This document shows positions 48,311 through 58,305 of a stretch of 64,000 nucleotides of DNA, one piece after another. The notes beneath the pieces were generated by a model that saw only the letters and a list, made by a program, of their open reading frames with translations, did not search any database and had not been told where the DNA came from. The stretch spans positions 43,287 to 107,286 of the forward strand of contig SUZL01000006.1 of the NCBI GenBank assembly GCA_015059925.1, written 5' to 3'. The position numbers and the translations under genes are program-made. Each line of letters starts with the position of its first letter. Within the stretch, counting starts at the first letter, position 1. Source of the stretch: Rikenellaceae bacterium (GTDB taxonomy: Bacteria; Bacteroidota; Bacteroidia; Bacteroidales; Rikenellaceae).

Positions 48311-48357
48311 GTTGTGACACTAATTGACACAACGAGGTGCTACCTTTGTGGCACAAC
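48311..48357. promoter_or_regulatory. Cluster of TTGTG/CACAA inverted half-sites around the parE -7 box
   Basis: GTTGTG (48311-48316), CACAAC (48328-48333), TTGTGgCACAA (48346-48356); -7 box TACCTTTG 48341-48348. Confidence 0.4.
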
Positions 48358-48370
48358 CCAAAATTGAGAT

Positions 48371-50242
48371 ATGGCAAACAATATAAAAAACAACACCTCA
48401 ACGGTGGCCTACGATGACGATGCGATAAAGACTCTATCGCCGCGCGAACACCTGCGTCTGCGTCCGGGTATGTATATCGGAAAGCTGGGCGACGGTTCGC
48501 AGTCGGACGATGGAATCTATGTGCTCATTAAGGAGACGGTCGATAACTCGATCGACGAGTTTATTATGGGCGCGGGCAATCGTATCGAGATCACCATCGA
48601 GGACAACGTGGTATCGGTGCGCGACTATGGTCGAGGTATTCCCCTCAAGTCGTTGTCGGCAGCCGTGAGCCAGATGAATACTGGCGGTAAATATGAGGGC
48701 GACGCATTCAAGAAGACCGTTGGTTTGAACGGTGTGGGTGTGAAGGCTGTGAATATGCTCTCGAGCGAGTTTACGGCGCGCTCGGTGCGCGATGGCGAGG
48801 CGCATACCGTAACTTTCGCAAAGGGATTGGAGCTGACCGACCGCTGGGAGAGTGGCGTGCAGGAGAAGAACGGTACGTTCATCAGCTTCCGCGTCGATGA
48901 GGAGATCTTCGGCGAGTACTCCTACAATATGGATTATGTGGAGCAGCTGGTGCGCAACTACACCTACCTGAACCTCGGCCTGAAGATCATTCTCAACGGT
49001 CAGGAGTATGTCTCGAAGAATGGATTGCTGGATCTGGTGAACGACAACCTCTCGGAGGAGCCTCTGTATCCGCCCATCTACCTCTCGGGTGAGGATATTG
49101 ACGTGGTGATAACGCACGGAACGGGCTATGGCGAGAGCTACTACTCGTTCGTCAATGGTCAGTACACGCCGCAGGGAGGTACGCATCAGGCAGCTTTCCG
49201 CGCATCGGTGGCGAAGGTCGTGAAGGAGTTCTTCAAGAAGGATTACGACCCTTCGGATGTGCGCACGTCGATCATCGCGGCCGTGTCGGTGAGAATGAAC
49301 GATCCCGTATTTGAGTCGCAGACGAAGATCCGTCTCGGCTCGAAGGAGATTGCGCCCGGAGTGACGATGCAGCAGTTCGTGGGCGACTTCCTATCGACGA
49401 ATCTCGACAACTATCTGCACAAGCACCCCGAGACGGCGCAGGTGATGCAGAAGAAGATTGCCGAGAACGAGAAGGCGCGAAAGGCTATATCGGGTATTCA
49501 GAAGAAGGCGCGTGAGGTGGCAAAGAAGGTGGCGGTGAATAACCGTAAGCTGCGCGACTGCAAGGTACACCTTACGGATTCGAAAAATGAGTTGGCCGAA
49601 AAGACGATGATATTCATCACGGAGGGATTGTCGGCTATGGGCCCCATCACGGCCAGCCGCGACGCGATGACGCAGGCGGTATTCTGTCTGCGAGGAAAGC
49701 CGCTGAACTGCTACGGCCTGACGAAAAAGGTGGTCTATGAGAATGAGGAGTTCAACCTGTTGCAGTCGGCACTCAACATCGAGGACGGATTGGAGAATCT
49801 GCGATTCAACAAGGTGATCATCGCTACGGATGCCGATGTGGATGGTATGCACATCCGCCTGCTGATGACTTCGTTCTTCGTGCAGTTCTTCCCCGAGCTG
49901 ATTCGTGCAGGACACCTCTACATCCTGCAGACGCCTCTGTTCCGCGTGCGTAACAAGAAGGAGAACTTCTACTGCTACTCGGAGGAGGAGCGTCAGCGAG
50001 CCGTTAAGAAGTGCGGTCCGACGGCCGAGATCACGCGATTCAAAGGTTTGGGTGAGATCAATGCCGACGAGTTTAAGGAACTCATCGGTGAGAAGATACG
50101 ATTGGACAAGGTACGCCTGACGAAGGACGATCCCATATCGGATATGCTGGAGTTCTATATGGGCAAGAACACCTTTGAGCGACAGAACTTTATCGTCAAT
50201 AACCTACGCATCGAGGAGGATGTCGTGGATGAGTTAATGTAA
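48371..50242 (+). CDS. parE: DNA topoisomerase IV subunit B
   Basis: GHKL ATPase + TOPRIM ([20 protein letters not shown]); paired with parC. Confidence 0.92.
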   Translation: MANNIKNNTSTVAYDDDAIKTLSPREHLRLRPGMYIGKLGDGSQSDDGIYVLIKETVDNSIDEFIMGAGNRIEITIEDNVVSVRDYGRGIPLKSLSAAVSQMNTGGKYEGDAFKKTVGLNGVGVKAVNMLSSEFTARSVRDGEAHTVTFAKGLELTDRWESGVQEKNGTFISFRVDEEIFGEYSYNMDYVEQLVRNYTYLNLGLKIILNGQEYVSKNGLLDLVNDNLSEEPLYPPIYLSGEDIDVVITHGTGYGESYYSFVNGQYTPQGGTHQAAFRASVAKVVKEFFKKDYDPSDVRTSIIAAVSVRMNDPVFESQTKIRLGSKEIAPGVTMQQFVGDFLSTNLDNYLHKHPETAQVMQKKIAENEKARKAISGIQKKAREVAKKVAVNNRKLRDCKVHLTDSKNELAEKTMIFITEGLSAMGPITASRDAMTQAVFCLRGKPLNCYGLTKKVVYENEEFNLLQSALNIEDGLENLRFNKVIIATDADVDGMHIRLLMTSFFVQFFPELIRAGHLYILQTPLFRVRNKKENFYCYSEEERQRAVKKCGPTAEITRFKGLGEINADEFKELIGEKIRLDKVRLTKDDPISDMLEFYMGKNTFERQNFIVNNLRIEEDVVDELM

Positions 50243-50263
50243 AAAACAGAAAATCTACCATAG

Positions 50264-53032
50264 ATGGCAGAGCAGAAAGATATAATCGAAGAGCAGCAGG
50301 AGCAGTTGCCGAATGTAAGTGAACAGATAGTGGAGGAGAGCGCATCGGAGGTTGTGGAGCAGTCGGAGAAGGGGCGCTACGACCGTCTGTTTGGCGATGG
50401 GGCGAATGTGAAGAAGCTGACGGGAATGTACCAGAACTGGTTTCTGGACTACGCATCGTACGTTATTCTGGAGCGTGCGGTGCCCCACATCGAGGATGGA
50501 CTGAAGCCCGTACAGCGTCGAATACTACACACGATGAAGTGCTGCGACGACGGACGATACAACAAGGTGCAGAACATTGTCGGTCAGGCGATGGCGTACC
50601 ACCCGCACGGCGATGCGTCGATAAAGGATGCGTTGGTGCAGATCGGTCAGAAGGATTTTTTGATCGACACGCAGGGTAACTGGGGTAATATCCTCACGGG
50701 CGACGACGCGGCTGCGGGACGATACATCGAGGCGCGATTGTCGAAGTTTGCCCTCGAGGTGGTCTATAACAAGAAGACTACCGAGTGGATGCGTTCGTAT
50801 GACGGCCGAAACGAGGAGCCTGTAACGCTGCCCATCAAGTTCCCGTTGTTGCTGGCGCAGGGAACCGAGGGTATTGCCGTGGGTTTGGCGTCGAAGATCC
50901 TGCCGCATAACTTCAACGAGCTCATTGCGGCCTGCATAGCGCACCTGAAGGGGGAGGATTTTCAGCTGCTGCCCGACTTCCCGACGGGAGGTTTGATGGA
51001 TGCGAGCCGATATAACGATGGTCTGCGCGGAGGCGCGGTGAAGGTGCGTGCGAGAATATCGAAGGTGGATAAGCGTACGCTTGTGATCACCGAAATTCCG
51101 TTCTCGACAACATCGGAGTCGATCAAAAAGTCGATCATCGAGGCCAACGAGAAGGGTAAGATCAAGATCAAGAAGGTGGATGACCTGACGGCCGACAAGG
51201 TGGAGATCGTGGTGCACGTTGCAAATGACGAGTCGTCGGATAAGACCATCGATGCGCTCTACGCCTTCACCTCGTGCGAGGTGTCGATCTCGCCCAATGC
51301 CTGCGTGATTGTCGATGACAAGCCCTGCTTTATGGGTGTGAAGCAGATTCTGCGACACTCGGCGGAGCGTACGCGCGGTCTGCTCGGACGCGAGTTGGAG
51401 ATTCGTCTGGGCGAGCTGAATGATGCTTGGCACGCGGCATCGCTCGAGAGAATTTTTATTGAGAACAAACTCTATGAGCTGATTGAGGGTAGGCGCACGC
51501 CCGAGGAGGCGTATGCGGCCGTAGATAAGGGTTTGGAGCCGTTCAAGAAGCTGCTCCGACGCGAGGTTACGTTGGAGGATGTGAAGCGACTGACCGAGTT
51601 GAAGTTCATACGCATCTCGCGATTCGATAAGGATAAGAACGACAACGAGATAAAGCGAATTGAGGAGGATATAAAATCGACGCAGTACGATCTGGATCAC
51701 TTGACCGACTACGCCATTGCATACTACAAGCGTATCAGAGATAAGTATGGAAAGAAGTATGAGCGTCGTACGGAGATTCGTGAGTTCGATACCATCGAGG
51801 CGGCGAAGGTGGCCGTAACGAATGCCAAACTGTATGTCGATCGCGCCGAGGGATTCTTCGGAATCGGCAAGGGTATGAAGGATGCTGAGTATGTGTGCGA
51901 TTGTAGCGATATTGACGATGTGATCGTGATCCTGAAGGATGGCCGCTATACCATACGCAAGGTGGCCGACAAGGATTTCTTCGACAAGAACATACTCTAT
52001 TTGGGTGTCTTCAAACGCAACGATGAGCGCACGATATACAACGTCCTCTACCGCGATGGAAGGGGTGGTGCGATAATGATGAAGCGATGCGCCATCAAGA
52101 GCATCACGCGCGACAAGGTGTACGACCTGACGAAGGGTACGCCCAAGAGCGAGATCATATATATGTCGGTAAATCCCAATGGCGAGGCCGAGGTGCTGAA
52201 GATATATTTCCGTCCGCGTCCGCGACTGAAGCGTGTTATAACCGATCTGGACTTCTCGACCGTAGCGATCAAGGGTCGTGCGGCGGCGGGAAATCTCTTC
52301 TCGCGTTACAGCATCCACAAGATTGCGATGAAGGAGAAGGGTACATCGACGCTCGGCGGTCAGAACATCTGGTACGACGAGGATGTGCGCCGTCTGAATA
52401 CGGATGGTCGAGGTGAGCTCATTGGCGAGTTCAAGGGCGACGATAAGATTGTGGTGTGGACCTCGAAGCACCAATACTACATCACGGGCTTCAACGTGGG
52501 ACAGCACTTCCCCGATGAGACCGTTCGCGTGGAGAAGTTTGTGGCGGGCCGTATTTACAGCCTCTGCTACTTCGACCGCGAGCAGAACTACTACTATATG
52601 AAGCGTTTCCAGTTAGAAGCAAGCGATAAGATGCAGTCGTTCCTTGAGGATGAGGCGGCGGCCGATTTCGTCTGCATCACGGGCGTGGAGGGCGCTACGC
52701 TGGTGGTAGAGTACAAGGGTGCGCACGCATCGCGTCCGGCCGATGAGGTGGATGTGGATACGTTCGTGGGCGTGAAGAGCCACCGCGCCAAGGGTAAGCG
52801 AATTACGACCTACGATGTGGCGTCGTTGAGTTTCGTTGAGCCTGAGCCTGCGGCAGAGCCAGAGGAGGATGAGGTTGCGGAGGTGGCCGAGCAGGAGCCG
52901 ATGAGCATCGATCTGGAGAGCGTTGAAGGCGTTGAGGACGTTGAGGCTGACGCTGCGGCGGAGGATGTGGCGGAGGAGGCTGCGCAGACGGCGGCAATTG
53001 TGATTGATCCCGAGCAGTTGAATCTGTTTTAG
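50264..53032 (+). CDS. parC: DNA topoisomerase IV subunit A with acidic tail ending QLNLF
   Basis: YASYVILERAVPHIEDGLKPVQRRILHTM; 922 aa; C-terminus ...AAIVIDPEQLNLF. Confidence 0.93.
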   Translation: MAEQKDIIEEQQEQLPNVSEQIVEESASEVVEQSEKGRYDRLFGDGANVKKLTGMYQNWFLDYASYVILERAVPHIEDGLKPVQRRILHTMKCCDDGRYNKVQNIVGQAMAYHPHGDASIKDALVQIGQKDFLIDTQGNWGNILTGDDAAAGRYIEARLSKFALEVVYNKKTTEWMRSYDGRNEEPVTLPIKFPLLLAQGTEGIAVGLASKILPHNFNELIAACIAHLKGEDFQLLPDFPTGGLMDASRYNDGLRGGAVKVRARISKVDKRTLVITEIPFSTTSESIKKSIIEANEKGKIKIKKVDDLTADKVEIVVHVANDESSDKTIDALYAFTSCEVSISPNACVIVDDKPCFMGVKQILRHSAERTRGLLGRELEIRLGELNDAWHAASLERIFIENKLYELIEGRRTPEEAYAAVDKGLEPFKKLLRREVTLEDVKRLTELKFIRISRFDKDKNDNEIKRIEEDIKSTQYDLDHLTDYAIAYYKRIRDKYGKKYERRTEIREFDTIEAAKVAVTNAKLYVDRAEGFFGIGKGMKDAEYVCDCSDIDDVIVILKDGRYTIRKVADKDFFDKNILYLGVFKRNDERTIYNVLYRDGRGGAIMMKRCAIKSITRDKVYDLTKGTPKSEIIYMSVNPNGEAEVLKIYFRPRPRLKRVITDLDFSTVAIKGRAAAGNLFSRYSIHKIAMKEKGTSTLGGQNIWYDEDVRRLNTDGRGELIGEFKGDDKIVVWTSKHQYYITGFNVGQHFPDETVRVEKFVAGRIYSLCYFDREQNYYYMKRFQLEASDKMQSFLEDEAAADFVCITGVEGATLVVEYKGAHASRPADEVDVDTFVGVKSHRAKGKRITTYDVASLSFVEPEPAAEPEEDEVAEVAEQEPMSIDLESVEGVEDVEADAAAEDVAEEAAQTAAIVIDPEQLNLF

Positions 53033-53043
53033 AATGGAGGGTT

Positions 53044-53574
53044 ATGGTTAAGAGAGTCTTTTTGATTGGATATATGGGTTGCGGCAAGAGTTCGCTCGGC
53101 CGCAAACTTGCCAAGGCGACGGGATTTCGTTTCGTCGATATGGATGGCGAGATCGAGCAGCGCGAGGGTGCTTCGGTGAGCGATATTTTTCAGTACGAGG
53201 GGGAGGAGTATTTCCGTCGTACGGAGCGGGCGCTGATCGAGGAGCTGGCTCAGTCTAAGGAGAGTCTTGTGGTCTCGACGGGCGGCGGAGTGCCGACGTG
53301 GGGCGACAATATGGAGCGGATGAACGAGGTGGGACAGACTATCTATCTGCGCCGTACGGCAAAGCAGATCGCTTCGCGCTTGAGTCCGCACGGACGACAG
53401 AAAAGGCCCAAGCTACGCGGCCTGAATGACGAGAAGCTGGTGGCATTTATGACCACGAATATGGCCGAGCGTGAGCCTTTCTATGCCAAGGCAAGGCATA
53501 TAGTGGATTGCGCCGAGATGAGCGACGTGGAGTTGGTGGAACTGATTAGCAAAACGATAAAAGAGAATGAATAA
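53044..53574 (+). CDS. aroK: Shikimate kinase
   Basis: VFLIGYMGCGKSSLGRKLAKATGFRFVDMD; VSTGGGVPTW. Confidence 0.94.
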   Translation: MVKRVFLIGYMGCGKSSLGRKLAKATGFRFVDMDGEIEQREGASVSDIFQYEGEEYFRRTERALIEELAQSKESLVVSTGGGVPTWGDNMERMNEVGQTIYLRRTAKQIASRLSPHGRQKRPKLRGLNDEKLVAFMTTNMAEREPFYAKARHIVDCAEMSDVELVELISKTIKENE

Positions 53575-54334
53575 CAACCCGATAGGAGTGTATGATTCGG
53601 GCTTTGGTGGGCTTTCGGTGTGGCGCGAGTTACATCGGGCTTTGCCGCGCGAGTCGCTCATATATCTGGGTGATGGCAAGAATTGTCCCTACGGAAACAA
53701 AACCGAGGAGCAGATTCGAGAGCTGGCCGAGCGGGCAGTTGGTGATCTGGTGGAGCGGGGGTGCAAGATGGTTGTGGTGGCGTGCAATACTGCTACGGCG
53801 GCGGCGATTGAGTACCTCAGGGAGCGGTTTTCGCACCTCCCGATCGTGGGCTTGGAGCCGGCGGTGAAGCCTGCCTGCGCGATGACGCGCTCGAAGGTGG
53901 TGGGGGTGATAGCAACCGAGCGAAGCCTCGTGGGGCGGAAGTTCCTATCGACGCTTGAGCGCTATGGCGAGGGCGTTGAGGTGCTGAAGGTCGTGGGTGA
54001 GGGTTTTGTGGAGGCTGTGGAGGCCGATGCGGAGCAGGAGCCTCGGACCGAAGAGTTGGTGCGCCGCGTGGTGGAGCCGATCATCGAACGTGGGGCGGAT
54101 GTGATTGTGCTGGGATGTACGCACTATCCGTTTTTGGGCGATGTGATTCGTCGGGTTGTGGGCGATCGAGAGGTGGCGGTGATCGACTCGGGCGAGGCGG
54201 TGGAGAAGCGCGTGGAGAGCCTGCTCGACAAGTTCTCGTTGCGATGCGCGGAGGATAACGTGCCGCGACTCGAGTTTTTGAGTTACGCCGACGAGGAGTA
54301 TCGCGCGCGACTGGAGCATAAGGCTCTGCGCTAA
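53567..54334 (+). CDS. murI: Glutamate racemase
   Basis: PIGVYDSGFGGLSVWREL; VVACNTATAAAIEYL; VLGCTHYPF. Confidence 0.96.
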   Translation: MNNNPIGVYDSGFGGLSVWRELHRALPRESLIYLGDGKNCPYGNKTEEQIRELAERAVGDLVERGCKMVVVACNTATAAAIEYLRERFSHLPIVGLEPAVKPACAMTRSKVVGVIATERSLVGRKFLSTLERYGEGVEVLKVVGEGFVEAVEADAEQEPRTEELVRRVVEPIIERGADVIVLGCTHYPFLGDVIRRVVGDREVAVIDSGEAVEKRVESLLDKFSLRCAEDNVPRLEFLSYADEEYRARLEHKALR

Positions 54335-54415
54335 ACGGGGCGTGGGGTTGCAGAAGTAAAAATTATTCTCTATCTTTACATTGCGGGCGTGTGCCCGATT
54401 TCATTTGATTATATT

Positions 54416-57349
54416 ATGGCACAACGTGTTAAAAAAACATACGACAAGAGTCGCAGTAAGTCGGCCGCGGCGGCATCGACTGAGGCGTCGAATGACAATC
54501 TGCTGTGGATGGTGGGCTTCGTGATGCTGATCGTGGGGCTCTTCTCGGTGGTGTCGGTGGTGTCGCACTATATACATTGGTCGTCGGATTTGTCGGCCCT
54601 AAGGAACGATCCCGAGCTGTCGGGCGTGGAGGTGCCATTCGAGAATATATGTAGTAGTGCGGGCGCTATGGTGGCATATTGGGTGGTGGATCAGTCGTTC
54701 GGCGTGTTCGGTATTGTGATTCCGATCGTGGTAACGATACTCGGATGGCGAATCTTCCGCCGTAAGCCGTTGCATATAAATCACTTCGCGCTGAGTGCCG
54801 CGCTGGTGCTGATAATGGGATCGCTGACGATGGGTCTGCTCGTTTCGCGCGTGCACATTCCGTTTGATCTGGGCGGTAGCTTCGGTCAGGCGTGTGCGAC
54901 GGATCTGACAGGGATTGTCGGGATGTTTGGCGCGCTGCTGGTGCTGCTGACGGGATGGATTTTGACGGGTGTCTTTATCAACCGCAATTTCCGCAGTATT
55001 GTCGATGGAATTGGCGAGGGCGTGGAGAAGCAGGGCGACCGTATGAAGCAGGTGGTAGAGGATGTGATTGCGCATCGTCGTGCGGAGCAGGAGTCGGATG
55101 AGCAGACCGAGCAGGAGCAAGAAAGGCCTGTGGAGCAACCGAGTGTGCCTGAGGAGACGATAGCAGAGAAGGTGGAGCAGCAGCCTGAGCCAGAGCGTGT
55201 TGTGCGCCCTGAGCCGCAGAGGGTTGAGCCGCAGAGAGTAGAGCCTCGGGAGGCTAAGGTAGAGAGTGGCGAGCAGCGACCGATGACGATGAACGAATAC
55301 TTGGCATCGCGCCGCGAGGAGGAGCGTCGTCAGGCGGCATTTGCGAAGGAAGAGCCGGAGTTTTATATAGAAAAGCCGGCAGAGCAGGAGCCCTTGCCGA
55401 TGCAGAAGGCGGAGCCGGAGATTGATCTATCGCAGTTGGATGAAGAGGGTTTTGTGGTGATGCCGAGCGCGGGTGCGAAGCCCAATGAGATAGATGTCGA
55501 GGCGCTGATGGAGCGTGAGCAGAATGAGCGCAGAGAGCGTTTTGAGCGTTCGCTCGATGAGCAGGGCTTTGCCGTTGTGGAGAGTAATGAGCCGATAGAG
55601 TTGAAGCCCCAGCCGAAGGCCGCTGAGCCTATGCCGAGAGCTGCGGAGCGTTCGTACGGGCAGGATGGAGATGAGATCGTAGTGATGCCTGCGGCGGGAG
55701 CTGTGGCGCAGGCGGAGAGGGTGGCAGACGTAAGAACGGGTGTGCCCGAAACGGAGGAGGATCACATCGTGGTTACGGTGCGCGAGAATGAGGTGCGTCA
55801 GGTGGCCGAGCAGGATATTGATATGGAGCTGTATGATCCGTTGCGCGATCTGGAGAGCTACAAGAAACCTTACGTCTCGCTGCTGGAGGATTATCGCTCG
55901 CCGCACAAGGTGAGTGATGCGGAGATTTACGATAACAAGTGCCGTATTCAGGAGACACTCAAGTACTTCGGTATTCCGATTGTGGATATTCAGGCGACCG
56001 TCGGTCCGACCGTTACGCTATATGAGATTGTGCAGGCGCAGGGCGTGAAGATATCGAAGGTGCAAGGTCTGGAGAAGGATATTGCGCAGAGTTTGCGTGC
56101 GCAGGGAATCCGTATCATTGCGCCCATTCCGGGACGCGGTACGATCGGAATCGAGGTGCCAAACCGCGACAAGCAGATCGTGTCGATGTACTCGGCAATA
56201 TGCTCGGAGGAGTTTCAGAGGGCGAAGATGGAGCTGCCCGTAGTGATTGGCCGAACGATTCAGAATGAGAACTTTACGTTCGATCTGGCCAAGATGCCTC
56301 ACCTGCTGGTGGCGGGTGCTACGGGACAGGGTAAGTCGGTGGGTCTGAATGCGATAATCACGTCGCTGCTATACAGCAAGCACCCTGCGCAGTTGAAGTT
56401 TGTGATGATCGACCCGAAGATGGTGGAGTTCTCGGTGTATAACAAGCTCGAGCGACACTTCCTGGCAAAGATGGAGTCGGAGGATGAGGCTATCGTGACA
56501 GATCCGAAGAAGGCGGTATATGTGCTGAACTCGCTGGTCGAGGAGATGGGGCAGCGTCTGGAGCTGTGTAAGATGGCCACGGCGCGAAACATCGTCGAGT
56601 ACAACGAGAAGTTTACGGCGCGAAGGCTCAACCCCAAGAAGGGACACCGTTTCCTGCCATACATCGTGGTGATTGTGGATGAGTTTGCCGACCTGATTAT
56701 GACGGCCAAGGAGGTCGAGGTGCCTGTGATGCGATTGGCACAGAAGGCGCGTGCGGTGGGTATTCACCTCATTATCGCTACGCAGCGTCCCGATGTGCGT
56801 GTCATTACGGGAGGTATCAAGGCCAACTTCCCGTCACGAATTGCGTTCCGCGTGATTCAGATGATCGACTCGCGCACGATTATCGACCAGCCGGGAGCTA
56901 ATCAGCTTATCGGTCGCGGCGATATGCTCTTCTCGAAGGATGGCGAACTGACGCGAATACAGTGCGCGCTGGTCGAGACGAAGGAGGTGGAGCGATTGGT
57001 GGATTACATCTCGAAGCAGCAGGGTTATATGGAGGCTTATCCTCTGCCCGATTACACGCCCGAGTCGGGTGGCGACGTGGGTGGCGGGGCCGATGTGGAG
57101 AGCGGTGCGCCCGTTAAATATGACTCGTTGTTTGGCGAGGTGGCGCGTGCGGCGGTGACCAATGGTGCGATCTCAACATCCTCGATACAACGTAATTACG
57201 AGGTGGGATTCAACCGCGCAGGTAGAATTATGTTGCAGTTGGAGCGTGCGGGAATCGTGGGCCCGCAGGTGGGTGCGAAGCCGCGCGAGATAAAGTTCTA
57301 CGACCTGCCATCGCTGGAGGCGAAGTTGCAGGATTTGGGCGTGTTTTAG
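54416..57349 (+). CDS. ftsK: DNA translocase FtsK
   Basis: 4-TM N-terminus, Glu-rich linker, motor LLVAGATGQGKSVGLNAIITSLLYSKHP, C-terminal gamma winged helix ISTSSIQRNYEVGFNRAGRIM. Confidence 0.96.
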   Translation: MAQRVKKTYDKSRSKSAAAASTEASNDNLLWMVGFVMLIVGLFSVVSVVSHYIHWSSDLSALRNDPELSGVEVPFENICSSAGAMVAYWVVDQSFGVFGIVIPIVVTILGWRIFRRKPLHINHFALSAALVLIMGSLTMGLLVSRVHIPFDLGGSFGQACATDLTGIVGMFGALLVLLTGWILTGVFINRNFRSIVDGIGEGVEKQGDRMKQVVEDVIAHRRAEQESDEQTEQEQERPVEQPSVPEETIAEKVEQQPEPERVVRPEPQRVEPQRVEPREAKVESGEQRPMTMNEYLASRREEERRQAAFAKEEPEFYIEKPAEQEPLPMQKAEPEIDLSQLDEEGFVVMPSAGAKPNEIDVEALMEREQNERRERFERSLDEQGFAVVESNEPIELKPQPKAAEPMPRAAERSYGQDGDEIVVMPAAGAVAQAERVADVRTGVPETEEDHIVVTVRENEVRQVAEQDIDMELYDPLRDLESYKKPYVSLLEDYRSPHKVSDAEIYDNKCRIQETLKYFGIPIVDIQATVGPTVTLYEIVQAQGVKISKVQGLEKDIAQSLRAQGIRIIAPIPGRGTIGIEVPNRDKQIVSMYSAICSEEFQRAKMELPVVIGRTIQNENFTFDLAKMPHLLVAGATGQGKSVGLNAIITSLLYSKHPAQLKFVMIDPKMVEFSVYNKLERHFLAKMESEDEAIVTDPKKAVYVLNSLVEEMGQRLELCKMATARNIVEYNEKFTARRLNPKKGHRFLPYIVVIVDEFADLIMTAKEVEVPVMRLAQKARAVGIHLIIATQRPDVRVITGGIKANFPSRIAFRVIQMIDSRTIIDQPGANQLIGRGDMLFSKDGELTRIQCALVETKEVERLVDYISKQQGYMEAYPLPDYTPESGGDVGGGADVESGAPVKYDSLFGEVARAAVTNGAISTSSIQRNYEVGFNRAGRIMLQLERAGIVGPQVGAKPREIKFYDLPSLEAKLQDLGVF

Positions 57350-57433
57350 CTCTTGGGCGAGTTGTGCCGAGTGCGGCTTTCGAGGCGGCGGGCAATAATT
57401 CGGGCCGGGGGTGCGTTTTTTAAGAAAAAGAAG

Positions 57434-58036
57434 ATGGGTATGCGTAAGATATTTTTGGCGTGCGTAGCGGTGATGGTCGGTGTGGCAGCAATGGCCGACG
57501 AGCGGTCGGAGGCGATGCTGAAGCGCGTGGCGGAGTATGTGAAGGCGCTGGGTGCGTATGAGGCAGAGTTTGCGGTCGGTGCGGGCGACTACTCGACCAC
57601 GGGCCGATATGTGGTCGATGGAGATGCCTACCATATCGTGGTGGATCGTGCGGAGGTCTATTCCGACGGGCGGGTGAGATATGAGGTGGATCACGAGCGA
57701 CGAGAGATAAATGTCGATGAGATGGATCTCGCGAGCCGAAATATAATGGACAATCCGACACGTTGTTTCGACTTCGTGGGGACGGAGTATCGCTCGGAGT
57801 GGGTGAGCGAGGATGGACGCACGGTGACGCTGCATCTGCGCTCGGCTGACGAGGCCGTGGAGGGAGATATTTACCTTACGGTACGACAGGCGTCGGGGCA
57901 GCCCGAGAAGATTGTGTATCATCTGTATGATGATCGCATCGAGGTCGATGTAAAGAAGATAGAGAGCCGAAAAGGCGGGGTGAAGAGTTTTCGTGAGGCC
58001 GATTTTCGGGGGTATGATATAGTCGATTTCAGATAG
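57434..58036 (+). CDS. LolA-like outer-membrane lipoprotein carrier
   Basis: Signal peptide MGMRKIFLACVAVMVGVAAMA; LolA-type size and location after ftsK. Confidence 0.7.
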   Translation: MGMRKIFLACVAVMVGVAAMADERSEAMLKRVAEYVKALGAYEAEFAVGAGDYSTTGRYVVDGDAYHIVVDRAEVYSDGRVRYEVDHERREINVDEMDLASRNIMDNPTRCFDFVGTEYRSEWVSEDGRTVTLHLRSADEAVEGDIYLTVRQASGQPEKIVYHLYDDRIEVDVKKIESRKGGVKSFREADFRGYDIVDFR

Positions 58037-58103
58037 TCGTTCGGAAAGCGAAAATGCAACGAGCCCAATGGGATCTTAAGACATAAAAAAGTTGTTCACC
58101 AAT

Positions 58104-58142
58104 AAAAATTCTCTCGACAGGAGGTCGGGGGAATTTTTTTTT
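58104..58142 (+). terminator. Intrinsic terminator after the lolA-like gene
   Basis: AATTCTCTCGAC aggag GTCGGGGGAATT TTTTTTT (G-U wobbles). Confidence 0.75.
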
Positions 58143-58192
58143 GCCCTCAAATCGGCTTAAAATGGCCAAAAATCGAGGGTTTTGTGAAGAAA

Positions 58193-58209
58193 TACTCTCT
58201 TAGAGAGTA
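58193..58209. promoter_or_regulatory. Palindrome TACTCTCT-T-AGAGAGTA upstream of the gyrA promoter
   Basis: 8-bp perfect arms; -7 box TACTTTTG at 58249-58256, TTG at 58226-58228. Confidence 0.4.
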
Positions 58210-58305
58210 AAAACAGATGTAAAAATTGGTTATTCTCGAAAAAATGAGTACTTTTGCTTAATTTAAGATAGTGCGCCCTGAGCGCTAATGTATTAAAACT
58301 AAAAT

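Noticed and set aside
50525-52507. 660-aa minus-strand ORF opposite parC
   Set aside because: Shadow ORF: low-complexity His/Leu/Arg/Ile-rich composition produced by codon bias of parC on the opposite strand; no recognisable motif.
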